From positions 1 through 22,773 of the IMG/VR virus record IMGVR_UViG_3300010354_000710: DNA of 22,773 nucleotides; one strand, 5' to 3'. Of the stretch, positions 22,171-22,773 are shown in pieces. The position numbers were made by a program, and so were the translations under genes. Each line of letters opens with the position of its first letter. The stretch's first letter is position 1. The stretch comes from a virus. Under the pieces are notes generated by a model. That model saw only the letters and a program-made list of their open reading frames with translations, made no database searches and was not told where the DNA came from.

Positions 22171-22402
22171 GGAGGCTCAGCAGGCCCCATCGGTGAGGCT
22201 CGGCAGGGTGGGCAGCGAGCGTGGCAGGGATGAGCCGCCACTGATCCGGCCGGGGCTGCTTCGTGGCCCGCAGCCATTCCGCTGCGGACTGGGCCAGGCG
22301 GAACTGATGAGCCTGGCCGGGGCTGGCCACCAGCTCGTCGGTGCCCTGCCAGCGGCCATCCGGGGCCTGGAGAAGCCAGGCCATGCGGGTGAGGGTTGTC
22401 AT
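22163..22402 (-). CDS. Small hypothetical protein, early operon
   Basis: A 79-residue product starting at ATG 22402, which overlaps the stop of the repeat protein (ATGA). A 27-base longer reading to 22429 is possible but lies within that gene. It has a mixed strand/helix pattern (MAWLLQAPDGRWQGTDELVA, HQFRLAQSAAEWLRATKQP, then WRLIPATLAAHP and WGLLSLHV) with several tryptophans. It is acidic-to-neutral, soluble and without a recognised domain. The 8-base overlap with the RHH-like gene suggests coupling. Confidence 0.55.
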   Translation of the reverse strand: MTTLTRMAWLLQAPDGRWQGTDELVASPGQAHQFRLAQSAAEWLRATKQPRPDQWRLIPATLAAHPAEPHRWGLLSLHV

Positions 22403-22773
22403 GGCTCCACCCAGTCGTTGATGTGACATTGCCTGGCGTCTTCGGGGATCTGGCCAAGGTCGCCCGAGAGGCCGGAGCAGTCGCCCCGGAGATCGGAGCA
22501 GTCGCCCCAGAGGCCGGAGCAGTCGCCCCGGAGATCGGGGCTGATGACGCCCGAGAGGCCGGAGCAGTCGCCCCAGAGGCCGGAGCAGTTGCCCCGGAGA
22601 TCGGGGCTGATGACGCCCGAGAGGCCGGAGCAGTTGCCCCAGAGGCCGGAGCAGTCGCCCGAGAGGCCGGAGCAGTCGCCCCGGAGATCGGAGCAGTTGC
22701 CCCGGAGATCGGGGCTGATGACGCCCGAGAGGCCGGAGCAGTTGCCCCGGAGATCGGGGCTGATGACGCCCGA
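22399..22773 (-). CDS. Repeat-solenoid protein (partial), Cys-Ser-Gly-Leu repeats
   Basis: The gene runs off the right edge, so the N-terminus is missing; 124 residues are visible. They consist of fourteen units: ten of seven residues, [N/D]-C-S-[G/D]-L-[S/W/R]-G, and four of eight, V-I-S-P-D-L-R-G. A non-repeat C-terminal end follows (DLGQIPEDARQCHINDWVEP). The regular Leu-x-Gly spacing and the same-face Cys suggest a tight right-handed solenoid, perhaps a beta-helix, with Leu pointing inside. Similar short 'xLxGxCSGLxGD' proteins are known to me as phage hypotheticals, but their function is not established. The codons are strongly GC3-rich, unlike the opposite frame. The stop overlaps the start of the next gene (ATGA). 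Confidence 0.72.
   Translation of the reverse strand, partial: SGVISPDLRGNCSGLSGVISPDLRGNCSDLRGDCSGLSGDCSGLWGNCSGLSGVISPDLRGNCSGLWGDCSGLSGVISPDLRGDCSGLWGDCSDLRGDCSGLSGDLGQIPEDARQCHINDWVEP
22461..22773. repeat. Tandem 21/24-bp coding repeats
   Basis: Fourteen contiguous units plus 7 bases, each starting cgcccg, cgcccc or tgcccc on the plus strand. Ten are 21 bases and four (22524, 22590, 22698 and 22743) are 24 bases, ending ggctgatga instead of gagcagt. All lengths are multiples of three, so unit gain or loss keeps the minus-strand gene in frame. Units differ at the same few positions (gaggcc/gatcgg, cccg/cccc, tgcc/cgcc), which points to recent shuffling by recombination or slippage. Confidence 0.9.

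Noticed and set aside
22423-22773. Plus-strand frame through the repeats from GTG 22423, translating as repeats of AGAVAPE and ADDAR type
   Set aside because: It is open only because repeats without stops are open on both strands. Its third positions are less GC-rich than those of the minus frame, and the minus frame is coupled to the next gene.
22461-22773. CRISPR array
   Set aside because: Units are contiguous without spacers of unique sequence, and their lengths keep a reading frame.

Overview
This window looks like the late structural region of a tailed siphovirus or prophage, followed by part of an oppositely transcribed regulatory and replication operon. The DNA is GC-rich and strongly prefers G or C at third codon positions. 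Genes are packed with overlaps of the ATGA or TGATG type. A cyanobacterial host of the Synechococcus/Cyanobium kind is my best guess. It rests mainly on the sigma factor, whose -10 recognition segment reads FSTYAYWWIRQAI as in cyanobacterial sigma factors, and on the style of the endolysin and small proteins. This is an inference, not proof. No integrase, repressor, tRNA gene or CRISPR array is visible, so an intact prophage cannot be told from a lytic phage.

Plus strand, 1-19375, runs in a lambda/HK97-like order. A short leader with repeated CTAAC words is a possible terminase site. Next come small and large terminase, a gpW-like connector with an extra N-terminal domain, the portal, and one polyprotein that joins a leader domain, the prohead protease and the HK97-fold major capsid protein. 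Small head-completion genes and a spike/fibre protein follow, then several tiny genes including two membrane proteins. The tail module holds a tail terminator, the tail tube, a tail assembly chaperone pair joined by a -1 ribosomal frameshift, a tape measure, tail-tip proteins (one ending in LysM), two paralogous tail proteins flanking a third, and a C39-like endolysin.

From 19368 to 19839 two small hypothetical genes diverge from a shared CATG. From 19739 to the right edge all genes lie on the minus strand and are tightly coupled. In transcription order they are: a repeat-solenoid protein running off the window, a 79-residue protein, a ribbon-helix-helix-like protein, a gp2.5/DUF2815-like ssDNA-binding protein, a 59-residue protein, two small membrane proteins, and a complete sigma-70-type factor with changed -35-contact residues.

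A reasonable model is that the minus-strand operon acts earlier, in DNA metabolism and transcription takeover. Its sigma factor could then redirect host polymerase, perhaps to the plus-strand late operon. The items most worth a second look are the GGGAAAC frameshift cassette, the divergent sigma factor, the Cys-Ser-Gly-Leu repeat protein and the CTAAC cluster.
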